From Thiomicrorhabdus sp. (GTDB lineage Bacteria > Pseudomonadota > Gammaproteobacteria > Thiomicrospirales > Thiomicrospiraceae): 64,000 bases of DNA. Position 1 is the first letter of the stretch, and every line of letters starts with the position of its first letter. The notes beneath the pieces were generated by a model that saw only the letters and a list, made by a program, of their open reading frames with translations, had not been told where the DNA came from and did not search any database. The DNA lies in assembly GCA_021648185.1 (NCBI GenBank), contig JAKITH010000001.1, positions 1 to 64,000 of the forward strand, written 5' to 3'. The translations under genes were made by a program, and so were the position numbers. This document shows positions 29,088 through 37,076 of the stretch, piece by piece.

Positions 29088-29834
29088 ATGTTTTCAGTAC
29101 GCTCCATCCATACCTTCGCCCTTATTAGCAGCGTTAGCTTAATACCTCTTTCAATACACGCCGCCGATCCTCAATCACTTGGACTCTCAGGAAGCGGAGA
29201 AGCCGGATACAATAGCAGTACCGGAAACACCACGACAACCAGTGTATTTGGTGCCATTAAGCTCAACTACAATCAAATGGATCATGAAATAAAATCAATT
29301 CTTGAGGTCAATTATAAATCTGAAAACGATGTTCAAACACAAGAGCGTTACTTACTTGACCTGCAACGAAACCACTTTTACGATGAAGCTCGCAGCTACT
29401 ATAGTTTTGTAGGAGGAAAGTTTGAAAACAGTCGCTTTGAAGACATTGACTTAGATGCCGCTCTTTCAATCGGTTTAGGTAAAGCGCTCTACCAAACGGA
29501 ACAAAGTAAGCTCTCTGGTGAAATTGGTCTTGGTTATCAATCCATAACGTACACCAGTGCGGGCGGTGGTAATAGCACCGATCAAATGATTGGACGATTA
29601 AAACTGGATTTTAGCCATCAAATCAATGAACAGGTCACCTTTTCGCAAGATGCTCTGCTATTAACCGGTTCAGAACAAACCAAACTGGAAACCAATACGG
29701 GATTGAAAGTGAAAGTGGCCGATAATATGAATGTAAAATTAGGATACAAATACCGACATAATGATACCCCAGCCACAGCAACTCTTAAAAAGACCGACAC
29801 GCAAACCACGTTAACGCTTATTTACGACTTCTAA
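29088..29834 (+). CDS. DUF481 (YdiY-like) outer-membrane protein
   Basis: Predicted outer-membrane beta barrel of 248 residues. Signal peptide ends near IHAA at about 24-26, followed by a short linker with LGLSGSGEAGYNSSTGNTTT and then alternating polar/hydrophobic strands of the DUF481 pattern, ending LTLIYDF with the terminal Phe typical of Bam substrates. Function of the family is unknown. A weak promoter is possible (TTTAAC, 17 bases, TAAAAT, about 28988-29017). Followed by a bidirectional terminator. Confidence 0.85.
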   Translation: MFSVRSIHTFALISSVSLIPLSIHAADPQSLGLSGSGEAGYNSSTGNTTTTSVFGAIKLNYNQMDHEIKSILEVNYKSENDVQTQERYLLDLQRNHFYDEARSYYSFVGGKFENSRFEDIDLDAALSIGLGKALYQTEQSKLSGEIGLGYQSITYTSAGGGNSTDQMIGRLKLDFSHQINEQVTFSQDALLLTGSEQTKLETNTGLKVKVADNMNVKLGYKYRHNDTPATATLKKTDTQTTLTLIYDF

Positions 29835-29853
29835 CGCTAAGATAACGTACTGT

Positions 29854-29880
29854 TTGGAGGCTTTTTTAAAGAGCCTCCAA
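29854..29880. terminator. Bidirectional intrinsic terminator between DUF481 gene and ycaO
   Basis: TTGGAGGCT and AGCCTCCAA (9-bp perfect stem, 29854-29862 and 29872-29880) flank a T/A-rich loop (TTTTTAAAG). Lies between convergent genes. Its loop-side T run is on the plus strand, so efficiency in either direction is uncertain. Confidence 0.7.
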
Positions 29881-29887
29881 TCAACAC

Positions 29888-31609
29888 TTAAGCGTTCATA
29901 TTTTTCGCTTTCACTGCTTGAGTTTGCTGATAAATAGTCAACAGCGCTTGATGACGCTCGCTGGATGTAAAGATATCCAATCCAATCGCTTCACCCCACA
30001 TCACTTGGTTGCCACTGATGTTAAGCCAAGCTTGCTCACTCACTGCCTGCCCAAATAGACACTCCATCGCATAGGTATTCACCTCGTCATTTAATTGCAT
30101 TTCAACGCCATACTGTAACGCACGATACGCCAATAACCATGGATTATTCGGTGACATAAAGCACAGCGCATCTTGAACCATTTCAAGCGCATCTTCGTAC
30201 GCTTGTGCGGCTAAATAACACCAAAACTTCAACTCTACCACTTTCAGCTCTGCCCAAAAACTTTTGGGATCGGGCATCAAGCCAATTAAAGACGCCACGC
30301 CTTGGTGGTCACTCAGCCCCAGCTCATCAATTAATGCAACCAACCCTAAAAAATCACGATCGGTATCCAACGCTAATAACGATTCACGTAAAATACGCCC
30401 TGTATTTTGATTACTCTCAATCAACTCACTGTTTGGGTAAATTTCTGACATGCCGGGTACAACAATTCGACAGGCTTCAAAGTCGTAATGATTATAGTTG
30501 GCGACATATACAGAGCACCCTTGTTGCTCAACTTTGCCACAGAGTTGTGACCACTGCTCTTCGGTTGACCCTGAGAAATCCCAATGAACAAATTCGTGAT
30601 CATAACGATCTGAAATAAAGTGCGCATGGATTAAACCACTCGAATCAATAAAGTGATTTTCTAAGTTCTCATCTTCTGCCACAACAAACTCATCAAAAAC
30701 AGGCATTTGAAAACCGTCTAAATTGCCCAATTGTCGCCCTTGTAATGACTCGGTTAAGGTACGCTCTAACGCCACCTCAAACATAGGGTGCGCACCAAAC
30801 GAGGCAAAACAGAGCCCTGTTTTTTGTTCAAAGAGCATCACATTAATGACGGGAAACTGCCCGCCAAGCGATGCATCACGAATCGACAGCACAATCCCTT
30901 CTTTATTGAGCGATTGAATCGCCTGAACCACGTCAGGATACAGCTGCACAATCTCATCGGGTACCTCAGGCAAGCAGATGTTTTCACGCATGATTTTATT
31001 TTTAACCCAACGCTCAAAAATCTCAGACAAGCCTTGTACTTGAGCTTCAGCGGCACTGTTTCCTGCGGACAAACCATTACTGGCATATAAATTACTAAAC
31101 AAGTTCATTGGAAAGTAAGCTGTCTCCCCCGTAGAAACCTCTTGCATTGCAATAGAGCGAACTTCATTTTGAGTGTCATTAAAGCTTAATAGGTCACAAA
31201 ACTCGATTTCATTATTTTCATCATAAAAATTCCATAATTTCTCTGTTAAACACTGTTTAAACGTGACCTCAGAAAAGGATTTTTCAGTTGGGTAATACAA
31301 CCAAGAACCGGCCGCTTCATCGGGTTTTGATTCAAGCCAGTAGTCTGAAAAAAAGTAATTGGTCGACAGGCGCTCTAAATATTCACCCAAGGCGCTGGCA
31401 AGGGTTGATTTTCGACTGGTTCCCTTACCATTGGTAAACAATCCCGGACAACGCGCATCGTAAATATGCAGCGAAAACACATTGGTCACAGGATTTAACC
31501 AAGACGCTTCAACAATATCAAACCCCGCCTCTTTTAAAATACGCTGCATATTGGCGATCGATGCTTCTAAACAATCATCTTTACCTTTAATATACGTTAG
31601 TTCACTCAC
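29888..31609 (-). CDS. ycaO: YcaO-type ATP-grasp-like protein (RimO accessory, E. coli YcaO type)
   Basis: 573-residue YcaO protein of the E. coli type: an N-terminal YcaO domain and a C-terminal helical domain with tetratricopeptide-like repeats (about 430-560). Seen are NGKGTSRKSTLASALGEYLER (about 81-101, with the ATP-binding Glu), SNGLSAGNSAAEAQVQGLSE (about 175-195), FERWVKNKIM, and GAHPMFEVALERTLTESLQG. In E. coli YcaO is implicated in RimO-dependent beta-methylthiolation of S12; biochemical role still incomplete. No peptide precursor gene or dehydrogenase adjoins, so a RiPP-type role is unlikely here. Confidence 0.92.
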   Translation of the reverse strand: MSELTYIKGKDDCLEASIANMQRILKEAGFDIVEASWLNPVTNVFSLHIYDARCPGLFTNGKGTSRKSTLASALGEYLERLSTNYFFSDYWLESKPDEAAGSWLYYPTEKSFSEVTFKQCLTEKLWNFYDENNEIEFCDLLSFNDTQNEVRSIAMQEVSTGETAYFPMNLFSNLYASNGLSAGNSAAEAQVQGLSEIFERWVKNKIMRENICLPEVPDEIVQLYPDVVQAIQSLNKEGIVLSIRDASLGGQFPVINVMLFEQKTGLCFASFGAHPMFEVALERTLTESLQGRQLGNLDGFQMPVFDEFVVAEDENLENHFIDSSGLIHAHFISDRYDHEFVHWDFSGSTEEQWSQLCGKVEQQGCSVYVANYNHYDFEACRIVVPGMSEIYPNSELIESNQNTGRILRESLLALDTDRDFLGLVALIDELGLSDHQGVASLIGLMPDPKSFWAELKVVELKFWCYLAAQAYEDALEMVQDALCFMSPNNPWLLAYRALQYGVEMQLNDEVNTYAMECLFGQAVSEQAWLNISGNQVMWGEAIGLDIFTSSERHQALLTIYQQTQAVKAKNMNA

Positions 31610-31812
31610 TCTTTACTCTCCTAATTTAGAGATTTGCACGCCTTGTACAAATGCCTTATTTTTAATGTTTTTTGTAACCATTTAGCGTAACGGACCCCTT
31701 AAATAAACACAGCCTGTTGTCGCACAACTTTTATTAATTTCGTATTTTGATAAAACATGCGTAGAATCAAATAAGTAAAATCCTTATTTCATATACTGCA
31801 AAGGTCACCATT

Positions 31813-32106
31813 ATGAATAAAATACCGTTTAAAACTTACTCTCTTTCACTTTTAATACTCAGTGGCTTACTGAGTTCAAATTCTGTTTTAGCCGAACCTC
31901 ATCCCGGGAAGGTACTGCATGATGACAACAACTGTATAAGATGTCATGTCGACAAGCCTTATAGCCCCACTAAAACGGACTCATATCCAAAACTCATTAA
32001 AAGAGTTACGTTCTGTAATGAAAACTTAGGCATTGGATTATTTGATGATGAAATCGAAGAGCTTGCCGACTACCTCAATGATACCTACTATAAACACCCT
32101 AAATAA
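31813..32106 (+). CDS. Small monoheme c-type cytochrome
   Basis: Periplasmic protein of 97 residues with a signal peptide (hydrophobic 9-24, cleavage near VLA at 27). One heme-binding CIRCH motif lies at Cys41-Cys44-His45. There is no methionine after the initiator, so the sixth heme ligand cannot be the usual Met; a third cysteine (Cys68, VTFCNENLGIG) and several His/Asn are candidates, or the heme is high-spin. The C-terminal GLFDDEIEELADYLN helix is typical of small class I cytochromes from sulfur oxidisers. The divergent region 31610-31812 separates it from ycaO; I see no clear regulatory motif there. Confidence 0.82.
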   Translation: MNKIPFKTYSLSLLILSGLLSSNSVLAEPHPGKVLHDDNNCIRCHVDKPYSPTKTDSYPKLIKRVTFCNENLGIGLFDDEIEELADYLNDTYYKHPK

Positions 32107-32131
32107 CGAGATGCTTGAATCGTTACAGGGT

Positions 32132-33013
32132 CTATTTCTTACGCTGTAACCGAGCAAGATTCTCTTTAAATGTCTGCATAATAAGAGGGTCTGCCTTTTC
32201 CACCCCCTCCTCATACAACTGGTTCTGCGCATCGGCAACCACTTTATCAATGGCTTCAAGCAAAAAATAGTAGCTCTGTTGACTGGACAGCGCTTTCCAG
32301 TTCCTTACATTTGAGCGCCAAGTTTTGTTTAATACCTTATCTTTCTCAAGCATCACTAAAATCCGCTCTAATAAGCGATTTAAAGGAGCAATGGTTTCAT
32401 ACGCTTGGTAAGGTCGTTTAAACGAATCATAAAAGCTTCGTCGGTATTGTTGCGCAATTTGCAAGGCTTCTACCATCGGTAGAATACGACTGTCCTGCGC
32501 TGTTTTTTCTGCCTGCTCAAGGCGTTCTACACTGAGCATGGGGGCATCGGACTTCCAGCGTCCAAAAACAATGTATATATTGTTACGTTCAATAAAAAGA
32601 TGCTTACCTTCATTAAGTGACATCACATCTTGGGCTGAGACCAAATACTCCAACGCCTCTTTCTCTAGAACAGTGGTATCCTGCCAAACATCCCAAGCGG
32701 TATCGTAAGGAGACACCTCACCGTTTGAAGCACTTTTTTTAGTCATCGGAACGCAAGATAATCCGTAATCGTGACCTTCTACATACTCCAGTACCGACAA
32801 CACATAATCACCCGTTTCGCTTACTCCCGTAACAAGACCAATAATAAACGCATCGTCTTTAATATTGCCCGCGGGGTAAGCTACAAATACCGTTTCGCCG
32901 ATTTTAAACGATTTAGTTGCCATGACCTGAAAGCTCCATAAGAGCAAAAAACTCATGCACAGTATTCTACAGAAAAAAGGAGTTTTATTTTTCTCCCCCC
33001 CTATCGGATACAT
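32132..33013 (-). CDS. Unknown exported protein
   Basis: 293 residues, not recognised. The ATG at 33013 overlaps the stop of the stress-protein gene (TAATG), which argues for this start; a later ATG at 32956 would give a cleaner signal peptide (MSFLLLWSFQVMA). After the signal, residues about 35-90 (FKIGETVFVAYPAGNIK, then VTGVSETGDYVLSVLEYVEG) look like a small beta-rich, SH3/Tudor-like domain; the rest is charged and helical (ERLEQAEKTAQDSR, RSFYDSFKRPYQAYETI). A 7-base C tract (32995-33001) encodes Gly-Gly at residues 5-6. Coupled to the stress-protein gene, convergent with the cytochrome gene. Confidence 0.6.
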   Translation of the reverse strand: MYPIGGEKNKTPFFCRILCMSFLLLWSFQVMATKSFKIGETVFVAYPAGNIKDDAFIIGLVTGVSETGDYVLSVLEYVEGHDYGLSCVPMTKKSASNGEVSPYDTAWDVWQDTTVLEKEALEYLVSAQDVMSLNEGKHLFIERNNIYIVFGRWKSDAPMLSVERLEQAEKTAQDSRILPMVEALQIAQQYRRSFYDSFKRPYQAYETIAPLNRLLERILVMLEKDKVLNKTWRSNVRNWKALSSQQSYYFLLEAIDKVVADAQNQLYEEGVEKADPLIMQTFKENLARLQRKK

Positions 33014-33474
33014 TAATCCGCGTCCTTACTTAAAGGCTCCTTAACGGCTAATACATCACAAGGTGCGTCATTAATAACCGAGTGCGTGGTGGAACCAATT
33101 AACCTTTTGAAACCTGAAAGACCATGAAACCCCATCACAATCAAATCCACTTTATTCACTTTCGCCATGGTAATGATTTCATCCCCTGGATTGCCTGAAA
33201 TACTCATAAAATCAGCAATTCCATATTGATCGGCTATTTTTTTCAAACGTTTTTCTGATGTTTCAAACAGCGTTTTTGCCAGCTCTTCATCCCAAAGTCC
33301 CGGCATTCCCATCAGTGCAACATCTTCTAGTACGGGGTATATTGGAATATCAACCACATGCAATAGCTCAAGTTTGGCACCCCATTTACTCGCAATATCT
33401 TGCGCCTTTAACAGCGCTGAAAGGCTCTGTGTTGAAAAATCCGTAGCGATTAAAATCCGTTGATAATTTGCCAT
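33013..33474 (-). CDS. Universal stress protein, UspA family
   Basis: ATP-binding-type universal stress protein. I choose the ATG at 33474 (153 residues) with AAGGGG upstream; it yields the standard MANYQRILIATDFSTQS opening with Asp in the first loop. The nucleotide motif G-2X-G-9X-G-S is present (MGFHGLSGFKRLIGST). The function is probably stress signalling or survival; no pathway is implied by neighbours. Its upstream region holds an operator-like palindrome and two DnaA boxes. Confidence 0.9.
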   Translation of the reverse strand: MANYQRILIATDFSTQSLSALLKAQDIASKWGAKLELLHVVDIPIYPVLEDVALMGMPGLWDEELAKTLFETSEKRLKKIADQYGIADFMSISGNPGDEIITMAKVNKVDLIVMGFHGLSGFKRLIGSTTHSVINDAPCDVLAVKEPLSKDAD

Positions 33475-33504
33475 GGTGTGCCACCCCTTATTGGTTACAA
33501 ATAT

Positions 33505-33520
33505 TGTCACAAAAGTGACA
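33505..33520. promoter_or_regulatory. Operator-like palindrome TGTCAC-N4-GTGACA
   Basis: Perfect 6-bp half-sites TGTCAC and GTGACA around AAAA, 31 bp upstream of the chosen stress-protein start. It resembles neither the canonical CRP (TGTGA-N6-TCACA) nor Fnr spacing exactly. A transcription-factor site is inferred from symmetry and position only. Confidence 0.5.
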
Positions 33521-33524
33521 CTAG

Positions 33525-33547
33525 TTATTCACAATTCTTGTGGATAA
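33525..33547. promoter_or_regulatory. Two inverted DnaA boxes
   Basis: TTATTCACA (33525-33533, plus strand) and TGTGGATAA (33539-33547, the complement of the strong box TTATCCACA), 5 bp apart. Both fit the TTATNCACA consensus. They lie in the 145-bp gap between tsaB and the stress-protein gene, about 50-75 bp upstream of the latter. This is not an origin context (no dnaA/dnaN/gidA nearby, no box cluster or AT-rich unwinding region). Confidence 0.6.
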
Positions 33548-33619
33548 AATTGTGTGTAATACCCTGTTAAACCCAAAAAAACCTGTAATTTCTTAACCTT
33601 ATCCAATGCTGTTCATTTT

Positions 33620-34378
33620 TTAATCAACCGCCATATTTTGGGCTTTTTTTAAGCGTTTTTGTAACCGCTGTTCAATGGTATCCGCTACATTATTTCTTAA
33701 ATACACCGGTAAGGCCAATGGTAAATACGTCGACGAATCCTCTAACGCCATTCGCTGTACCAGCTGTGCAACAGCGGCAGCGGAAGGCAATGTTTCAAAC
33801 CAAGTTGAAAATAAGCCACTTAAGCTAGGGTATTCACTCGCCACATCCCCTAAACCGATGCTATTAGGATCTAACAATTTAAATCGTTTTTCAACCTCTT
33901 TTGGTGAGATTAAACTCGCCTCAGAAACCTGCCACTGCTTTGTTTTTAGGTTAAATGTACCCGACTGAAAATACACTTCTTTCATACGAGCATCCATTAA
34001 AGCACACCATGAAATTTCATCCAAATTCGCATAGGTTTCTAAAGAGGTTAATTCGCTCAACACCCGTTCTGCCATCGCTTCTAATGACGATACGCCTATT
34101 ACGGGTTTATCCCAGCCCAACGCCAATCCTTGCACCACGCCCGATGCAATACGAACCCCTGTAAAGGCTCCAGGACCTTCTCCATACGCTAAAACATCAA
34201 TCTCCACGCCCGTCATGCCCGATTCACTCAACACTTCATCGACCATCTCTAATGCCCTGAGAGCATGCTTCTGGGGCAAAATCTCATAGCGTTGATAATG
34301 TTGATTTTTGGTTATTAATGCTACCGAACACGCAACGGTAGAGGTTTCTATGGCTAATATCGAGTATGTCTTTATCAT
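33620..34378 (-). CDS. tsaB: tRNA threonylcarbamoyladenosine biosynthesis protein TsaB
   Basis: Partner of TsaD in t6A37 tRNA modification. 252 residues; E. coli TsaB has 231. N-terminal ILAIETSTVACSVAL, KHALRALEMVDEVL and the GPGAFTGVRIASGVVQGLALG segment with the HSP70-like actin fold are diagnostic. The metal-binding His pair of TsaD is absent, as expected for TsaB. No tsaD or tsaE nearby. Followed downstream by the DnaA-box region. Confidence 0.93.
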   Translation of the reverse strand: MIKTYSILAIETSTVACSVALITKNQHYQRYEILPQKHALRALEMVDEVLSESGMTGVEIDVLAYGEGPGAFTGVRIASGVVQGLALGWDKPVIGVSSLEAMAERVLSELTSLETYANLDEISWCALMDARMKEVYFQSGTFNLKTKQWQVSEASLISPKEVEKRFKLLDPNSIGLGDVASEYPSLSGLFSTWFETLPSAAAVAQLVQRMALEDSSTYLPLALPVYLRNNVADTIEQRLQKRLKKAQNMAVD

Positions 34379-34458
34379 TTTTTCCTTCCAACACCCTCTT
34401 TACAAAGGGAATATAAATACGTTAGCTGTAACTACTCCGCGAGTAGTCAATACATATA

Positions 34459-34579
34459 GTAACGGCTCAGATGGCTCCTGAAAACGGTCAAATCAAGGCG
34501 AAAAATGTGAGTTTACAAGTGTAAATGTCCATTTTTTAACACAGAGTTGACCTTTTTCAGGGGCTAGCTGAGTCGTTAC
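34459..34579. mobile_element. MITE-like element, family F, copy 2 (121 bp, intact)
   Basis: Ends GTAACGGCTCAGATGGCTCC and the complement of GTAACGACTCAGCTAGCCCC form imperfect terminal repeats of about 26 bp; the centre is TTTACAAGTGTAAA. It is inverted relative to copy 1 (21834-22117). It ends 2 bp from the stop codon of the helicase gene, repeating the pattern of copy 1, which lies at the 3' end of the Smr gene. No obvious target duplication. Confidence 0.8.
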
Positions 34580-34581
34580 CG

Positions 34582-36540
34582 CTAGCTAAGCTTTTCTATG
34601 GCCTCTTCTGCGCAATAAACCCATGGAAAATCCGGTAAACTCTCTCGAATGGTCGTGCCATACCCTTTCGATGATAGCCTAGGGTCACACAGCATTAACA
34701 CGCCTCGATCCGTCGAATCACGAATCAGGCGACCGGCACCTTGTTTCATTGCAATCACCGCTTCTGGCAATTGAAAGTGAACAAAACCGTTTAATCCTTT
34801 CTCTTTTAAGTACGCCTCTCTTGCTTGTACAATCGGATCATCTGGCGGTGCAAATGGAATTCGATCAATCATCACTAACTTGAGAGCATCTCCTTTGACA
34901 TCCACGCCCTCCCAAAAACTGCTGGTTCCTAATAAAATCGTTTGCTCTGCTTCTTTAAAACGCTGCAACAAAACCAATTTAGGTAATTCGCCTTGCACCA
35001 AAAGACTCCCCTCCCAGTGCTGTTCCAGAATGGCTTTGGCTTCTTGCATGGCTCGGTGGCTGGTAAATAAAATAAAGGCATGTCCCTTACTGGCCTTAAG
35101 AAGAGGCCAAGCGGCTCGTAAACAGACTTTAATGTAGTCTTCACTTCTTGGCTCGGGCAAGCCTATTGGATGATATATTACGCCTTGTGTTTGATAATCA
35201 AACGGACTAGACCAATGACGTGTTTCGGCTTCACCCAATCCAAGCCGGTTCGCAAAATAGTCAAATTTTCCACGCACACTTAAAGTGGCTGAGGTAAATA
35301 ACCATGCGCCGGCAATCGCTTCTCTTTGACGACTAAAGGGCGCCGCGACACTCAGTGGGGTTAAATTCAATTTAAACCGAGCCTGAGAAGACTCTATCCA
35401 CCGAATTTTATTTTCGGATTTGGCGTTCATCCACTCTTTAAACTGGCCTTCAAAATCCTTAGCACGCTTGTAAACTGCTGTAATTTGCTTTCCTCTCTCC
35501 GCAACCGATTTAAGGCTTTCAATTAAGCGAGATAGTGAGTCCATAAAGCGTTTTGCAACTAACTGAAATGCGGCTTCTTGTTCGAGTTGTTGCCAAGTCC
35601 AGCGTTTATCCCATTTACCAAGTGATTCATTTAATAATTTAATTTGTTCTGCCAAATGAGTAGCTTGCTCAACCAGCTCGATGGATTCAGGCGACTCTGA
35701 TTTTTGTGCTTGCTTAATGTCTCGAGTCAACTCTTCCAATTGACCACGTGTGATTGAGAATCCTAAAAATTGAGCGGCAATATCGGGTAATCGATGTGCT
35801 TCATCAAACACATACACATCCATATTGGGTAAAAGCTCACCAAACCCTTGCTCCCTTAACGATAAGTCGGCACAAAACAGATGATGATTCACCACTAAAA
35901 CCTGTGCTTCAGCGGCCTTTTGCTTTGCCTTGGGGTAAAAACAACCTGACTCCGCATTGCAATCAGCGGCCTGACAAAACTCCAACCGAGCACACACTTT
36001 ACGCCAAATGGGGTCCTCTTCCGCAACCGCATCAAGTTCCGACTTATCACCGGAGGTTGTTGTGTTTTCAGCCCAGTCTCGAATCAAAGCCAGTTTTTTC
36101 CAGTCTGCACGACTGTGTTGTTCAGCCGTTTCAGTAATTTCCAGCCGCTGAGGGCACACATAGTTATCTCTTCCTTTTAAAATGCGTGCCTTGCCTTTAA
36201 TACCACACGCCTTAAACAGCGTAGGCATATCTTTTTGAACCAATTGTTCCTGTAATGTTTTGGTTGCGGTGGAAATCATCACGGTTTTACCTGAAAGCAG
36301 TGCCGGCACTAAATAAGCAAAGGTCTTTCCCGTGCCGGTACCCGCTTCAGCCAATAAAGTACCTTCTGTTTGAATCAGTTTTTCAATATCACTCGCCATT
36401 TCAATCTGGGGTGCTCGGGCATGATATCCCTCCACATACTCTGAAAGCGTTCCCTCTTCCCCCATCACTTCTTCAAGGGTTAGAGCACTCAGGGTCGCTT
36501 TCTCTGCTGACTCTTTGATGGTTGTTGACGTTAAAGACAT
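34582..36540 (-). CDS. ATP-dependent DNA helicase, DinG/YoaA family
   Basis: XPD-like 5'-3' helicase of about 652 residues from the ATG at 36540 (the upstream ATG at 36552 sits directly on its AGG and is less likely). Walker A is LLAEAGTGTGKTFAYL (about 62-77); the DEAH box is VYVFDEAHRLPDIAA. Four cysteines around VCPQRLE, VCARLEFCQAADC and SGCFYPKA are the Fe-S cluster ligands. Motif VI is KQGAGRLIRDSTDRGVLMLCDPR. In E. coli YoaA unwinds with HolC at stalled forks; which of DinG or YoaA this is I cannot settle, but length and Cys spacing fit YoaA. It ends just before the family F element. Confidence 0.9.
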   Translation of the reverse strand: MSLTSTTIKESAEKATLSALTLEEVMGEEGTLSEYVEGYHARAPQIEMASDIEKLIQTEGTLLAEAGTGTGKTFAYLVPALLSGKTVMISTATKTLQEQLVQKDMPTLFKACGIKGKARILKGRDNYVCPQRLEITETAEQHSRADWKKLALIRDWAENTTTSGDKSELDAVAEEDPIWRKVCARLEFCQAADCNAESGCFYPKAKQKAAEAQVLVVNHHLFCADLSLREQGFGELLPNMDVYVFDEAHRLPDIAAQFLGFSITRGQLEELTRDIKQAQKSESPESIELVEQATHLAEQIKLLNESLGKWDKRWTWQQLEQEAAFQLVAKRFMDSLSRLIESLKSVAERGKQITAVYKRAKDFEGQFKEWMNAKSENKIRWIESSQARFKLNLTPLSVAAPFSRQREAIAGAWLFTSATLSVRGKFDYFANRLGLGEAETRHWSSPFDYQTQGVIYHPIGLPEPRSEDYIKVCLRAAWPLLKASKGHAFILFTSHRAMQEAKAILEQHWEGSLLVQGELPKLVLLQRFKEAEQTILLGTSSFWEGVDVKGDALKLVMIDRIPFAPPDDPIVQAREAYLKEKGLNGFVHFQLPEAVIAMKQGAGRLIRDSTDRGVLMLCDPRLSSKGYGTTIRESLPDFPWVYCAEEAIEKLS

Positions 36541-36587
36541 ATTAAAAAACATCCTACAGGAGGTATAAAAATGTAGACATTATACCC

Positions 36588-36764
36588 AGATCCGCAGATA
36601 TAAAGGTGAATTAGGGTGTCAGTAACTTGATGTGTATCGTAAACACAAAAAAGACAATGAGACCTTATTGATACATTCCCAAGCGACTTGAAAGTATGGC
36701 TTTTTTACGTTTTCTAGGCAACTAAAAGGCTTGTGCTATAAACGGACCCTCTATCTGAGGATTA
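36588..36764. mobile_element. MITE-like element, family E, copy 1
   Basis: Left end GATCCGCAGATATAAAGGTG and right end complement of CTAATCCTCAGATAGAGGG are imperfect inverted repeats; shared interior blocks with 41237-41395 include AAAAAAGACAATG and CTATAAACG. Lies between the helicase and L36 genes (a 330-bp gap that otherwise holds only a likely L36 promoter region). Boundaries are approximate. Confidence 0.6.
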
Positions 36765-36870
36765 GAGCTAGACAACCATGATTTAAAGGTCTATAATGCG
36801 CGTCTTCAAATTTGAACTTAAGTCGAATTAGTTTTTAAATATTTGACCCTATAAAAAACGGATATATCCC

Positions 36871-36996
36871 ATGAAAATTTTATCTTCATTAAAATCAGCT
36901 AAATCACGTCATAAAGACTGCCAAATTGTTAAACGTCGTGGAAAAGTGTATGTTATTTGCAAAACGAATCCTAAATTTAAAGCGCGTCAGCGTTAA
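36871..36996 (+). CDS. rpmJ: 50S ribosomal protein L36, type B
   Basis: 41-residue ribosomal protein, in a gene too short to be flagged by length alone. It begins [20 protein letters not shown] and ends FKARQR, with [12 protein letters not shown] between. It has the zinc-free (YkgO/C-minus) form: only two cysteines, widely spaced, so the CxxC zinc ribbon of the primary L36 is absent. Such paralogues are commonly Zur-repressed substitutes under zinc limitation, but no Zur box is evident upstream. The TATCCC before the ATG is a weak ribosome site. A perfect terminator follows at 37021-37050. Confidence 0.95.
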   Translation: MKILSSLKSAKSRHKDCQIVKRRGKVYVICKTNPKFKARQR

Positions 36997-37020
36997 TATT
37001 TAGGTTTATTGCAATAACCA

Positions 37021-37050
37021 AAAAGGCGCCCTGATCAGGCGCCTTTTTTT
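37021..37050. terminator. Bidirectional intrinsic terminator between rpmJ and cheV
   Basis: AAAAGGCGCC and GGCGCCTTTTTTT flank the 8-base CTGATCAG (itself palindromic), giving a long perfect stem with A and T runs on both sides. It terminates rpmJ (+) and cheV (-). Confidence 0.92.
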
Positions 37051-37076
37051 ATGGCTTCAATAAAGATTATTTAAAA

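Noticed and set aside
29888..31609. A RiPP biosynthesis cluster around ycaO
   Set aside because: The protein is the E. coli YcaO type with the C-terminal repeat domain, and no precursor peptide or modifying enzymes adjoin it.
33525..33547. Replication origin
   Set aside because: Only two DnaA boxes, with no dnaA, dnaN or gidA and no further cluster in the window.
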